From: Alphaproteobacteria bacterium
Lineage (GTDB): Bacteria; Pseudomonadota; Alphaproteobacteria; Sphingomonadales; Emcibacteraceae
DNA length: 64,000 nucleotides
Reading direction: 5' to 3'
Assembly: GCA_030428615.1 (NCBI GenBank)
Contig: JAUIDN010000001.1
Span: 248,001 to 312,000 of the forward strand
Part shown: piece after piece, positions 62,692 through 64,000 of the stretch
How positions within the stretch are numbered: the stretch's first letter is position 1
How the letters are laid out: each line of letters opens with the position of its first letter
The notes under the pieces: model-generated
Database searches by the model: none
What the model was told of the DNA's origin: nothing
What the model saw: the letters and a program-made list of their open reading frames with translations, nothing else
Made by a program: the position numbers and the translations under genes

Positions 62692-63791
62692 ATTAATCTT
62701 CCTTCCTCAATTTTTCTTGCGGGATCAAAAAGAGGCATTTCCGGCTCCCTCCCCAAAATATAATCGCCCATCAGTTTTGAAATATAGGGGCCAATGGTAT
62801 ATCCCCCCCTGACACATCCGAGAATATAGGCATTATCCTTATTTGGCAGCTTGCCCGCAAGCGGATAAAAGTCCGGTACATTTGCTTCGAAACCTGTCCA
62901 GGACCTTACGATCCGTGTATTCGAAAGTTCGGGTAACGCAAATTGCGCCAGTTGCAGGTTCGGCATCAAACTTTCTATGCTTACGTTGCCTCGACCCTGT
63001 TCGGGAAGCCCTTTTCCCTGCCAGCCACCGCCTATGAGAACTGTACCATTTTCTTTTTGTTTCATCGTAAGCAGCCCGGTTGCATGACCAATAACACCGC
63101 TCATTAGTTTTGGGGCCCTTTCCGTAACAGACACCGTATTGACCCGTGCGCGGATCGGCAGTTCAACATCCATCATTTCTGCTATTTTTTTTGTCCAGCC
63201 CCCCGCAGCCAATAGAATTCGATGGGCAACAACACTCCTATCGCCCGAACGAATTTCCCATCCTTCGGACGTGCTGCGAATATATGTGACCGGGAATTTT
63301 TCAATTAAACCAATGCCCTTTTCATCAATTTTGCGTCGGTAATATTGACCGGTAAGTGATGAATTTGCATATCCGTCATCAGGGCAATAGCTGGCGGCAA
63401 CAATTTTTTTACTTAAGTGCGGCTCAGCCGTGGCCACTTTTTCCGATGAGACAAATTTTATATTTGCGCCGGCCTGCTTTTTTTGCGTCATTCTTTCATG
63501 AAGCAATTCCGCTTCCCGGTCATTAAATGCAAGCGTATAGCCACCAGTCTTTTTAAACCCGACCGCATCCCCCATCTCTTCCCACATTTCATGCCCTTTG
63601 ATCGCGTATGGCATTAACTTCACGCGCTTGATCTGCATTGACAAGGTTCCCGCATTGACGCCCGAAGCGCCCTGGCCAATATCCCCTTGCTCCAGGATAA
63701 TCGCGCTCATACCGCCTTCAGCAACCCTTAGGGCTGTGCCGCATCCCATAATGCCCCCGCCGATGATCGCAATATCGAATATGATATTCAT
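62688..63791 (-). CDS. FAD-dependent amine/amino-acid oxidoreductase (DAO family)
   Basis: Flavoprotein of the D-amino-acid oxidase / sarcosine-oxidase-beta / HcnC type, 367 residues. The FAD fold opens with IIGGGIMGCGTALRVAEGG (about 9-27), with the second FAD loop QGDIGQGASGVNAGTL and the C-terminal FAD contact GCVRGGYTIGPYISKLM. The partner gene upstream encodes a [2Fe-2S]/FAD-type C-terminus, as in opine oxidases and HcnABC. The pair would oxidise a secondary amine or opine-like compound with electrons passed to the iron-sulfur subunit. Start ATG 63791 overlaps the upstream stop by 4 nt. Confidence 0.87.
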   Translation of the reverse strand: MNIIFDIAIIGGGIMGCGTALRVAEGGMSAIILEQGDIGQGASGVNAGTLSMQIKRVKLMPYAIKGHEMWEEMGDAVGFKKTGGYTLAFNDREAELLHERMTQKKQAGANIKFVSSEKVATAEPHLSKKIVAASYCPDDGYANSSLTGQYYRRKIDEKGIGLIEKFPVTYIRSTSEGWEIRSGDRSVVAHRILLAAGGWTKKIAEMMDVELPIRARVNTVSVTERAPKLMSGVIGHATGLLTMKQKENGTVLIGGGWQGKGLPEQGRGNVSIESLMPNLQLAQFALPELSNTRIVRSWTGFEANVPDFYPLAGKLPNKDNAYILGCVRGGYTIGPYISKLMGDYILGREPEMPLFDPARKIEEGRLI

Positions 63792-64000
63792 AAGGGCGAT
63801 ACTCCCGGAATTGGCAGATCATCATAATCCAGATCATCAGTAATTTCCCCCATCACAACAGGTCGAAGCGGCGGCCGGGCCGTTGGCAGACCTATTTCTT
63901 CCCTTGTTTTCCCGGTAAAATCGGACGCCATCAGTGCGACCGTTTCTGAACAGTATCGGCCGCCGCAGGGTCCCATCCCGCATCGCGTGTTTGATTTCAC
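63788..64000 (-). CDS. C-terminus of a [2Fe-2S]-binding oxidoreductase subunit (HcnB/opine-oxidase-like), partial
   Basis: The last 70 codons are in the window. The stretch TRCGMGPCGGRYCSE is the hallmark of the BFD-like [2Fe-2S] domain that ends the FAD subunit of opine oxidases, hydrogen cyanide synthase HcnB and related proteins. After it comes a Pro-rich tail (PTARPPLRPV). The open frame reaches the window edge, so most of the protein is outside. It is coupled by ATGA to the DAO-family gene. Confidence 0.75.
   Translation of the reverse strand: MKSNTRCGMGPCGGRYCSETVALMASDFTGKTREEIGLPTARPPLRPVVMGEITDDLDYDDLPIPGVSPL

Overview
The window reads as a chromosomal stretch of a Gram-negative alphaproteobacterium. 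The evidence is the gene order, such as lptD-surA-pdxA-rsmA / gmk-yicC / mltG-fabF-acpP-fabG-fabD / rpsF-rpsR-rplI / dnaB-alr-mlaE-mlaF-radA-cvpA-purF, together with LPS and Bam outer-membrane assembly genes and TonB-dependent heme uptake. By eye the GC content is moderate and coding density is very high. I cannot name the genus. Sulfatases, a TAXI-type binding protein and an autotransporter would suit a marine or polymer-rich habitat, but that is inference. I see no insertion sequence, prophage, CRISPR array or rRNA.

Left part (1-17.1 kb), housekeeping: the end of a leucyl aminopeptidase gene (pepA) diverges from an outer-membrane/cofactor/rRNA operon (lptD, surA, pdxA, rsmA). This converges on gmk and yicC. 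An unusual insert of SDR - gene remnant - HxlR regulator - cysK separates yicC from the fatty-acid cluster mltG-fabF-acpP-fabG-fabD (leftward). The ribosomal operon rpsF-rpsR-rplI runs rightward, with a candidate S6:S18 leader and a clear terminator.

Middle (17.2-41 kb): a serine hydrolase, then one long rightward unit dnaB-alr-mlaE-mlaF-radA-cvpA-purF-SDR. In cvpA the only start that fits is ATT. Two leftward units follow. The first is a TPR protein, bamB, der and three tandem VOC paralogues. The second is mltB-rlpA-D,D-carboxypeptidase-tmk-lipoprotein-guaB-RsmB family-guaA, with a 51-codon ORF overlapping the 3' end of guaA. A tRNA-Ser(TGA) with its own promoter and terminator marks the end of the conserved part.

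Right part (41-64 kb), accessory and nutrient functions: a secreted sulfatase; a small secreted protein; a full heme-uptake operon (receptor, hemP, hmuS, hmuT, hmuU, hmuV) preceded by an AT-rich perfect palindrome and a leader ORF coupled to the receptor start; an orphan TAXI binding protein with an FAH-family hydrolase; a 1069-residue autotransporter; a Cys-rich YkgJ-type protein and a helical-repeat lipoprotein; an APC permease with a phytanoyl-CoA-dioxygenase-family enzyme; two small exported proteins (one very basic, one an EF-hand lipoprotein); and a leftward catabolic operon. That operon holds the C-terminus of a [2Fe-2S] protein, an FAD amine/amino-acid oxidase, an SDR and a Tat-exported sulfatase, and runs off the right edge.

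No single locus is clearly a new system. The best leads are the sulfatase/amine-oxidase operon, the metal-ligand-less VOC trio, the control region of the heme operon, and the small ORFs coupled to guaA and the heme receptor.
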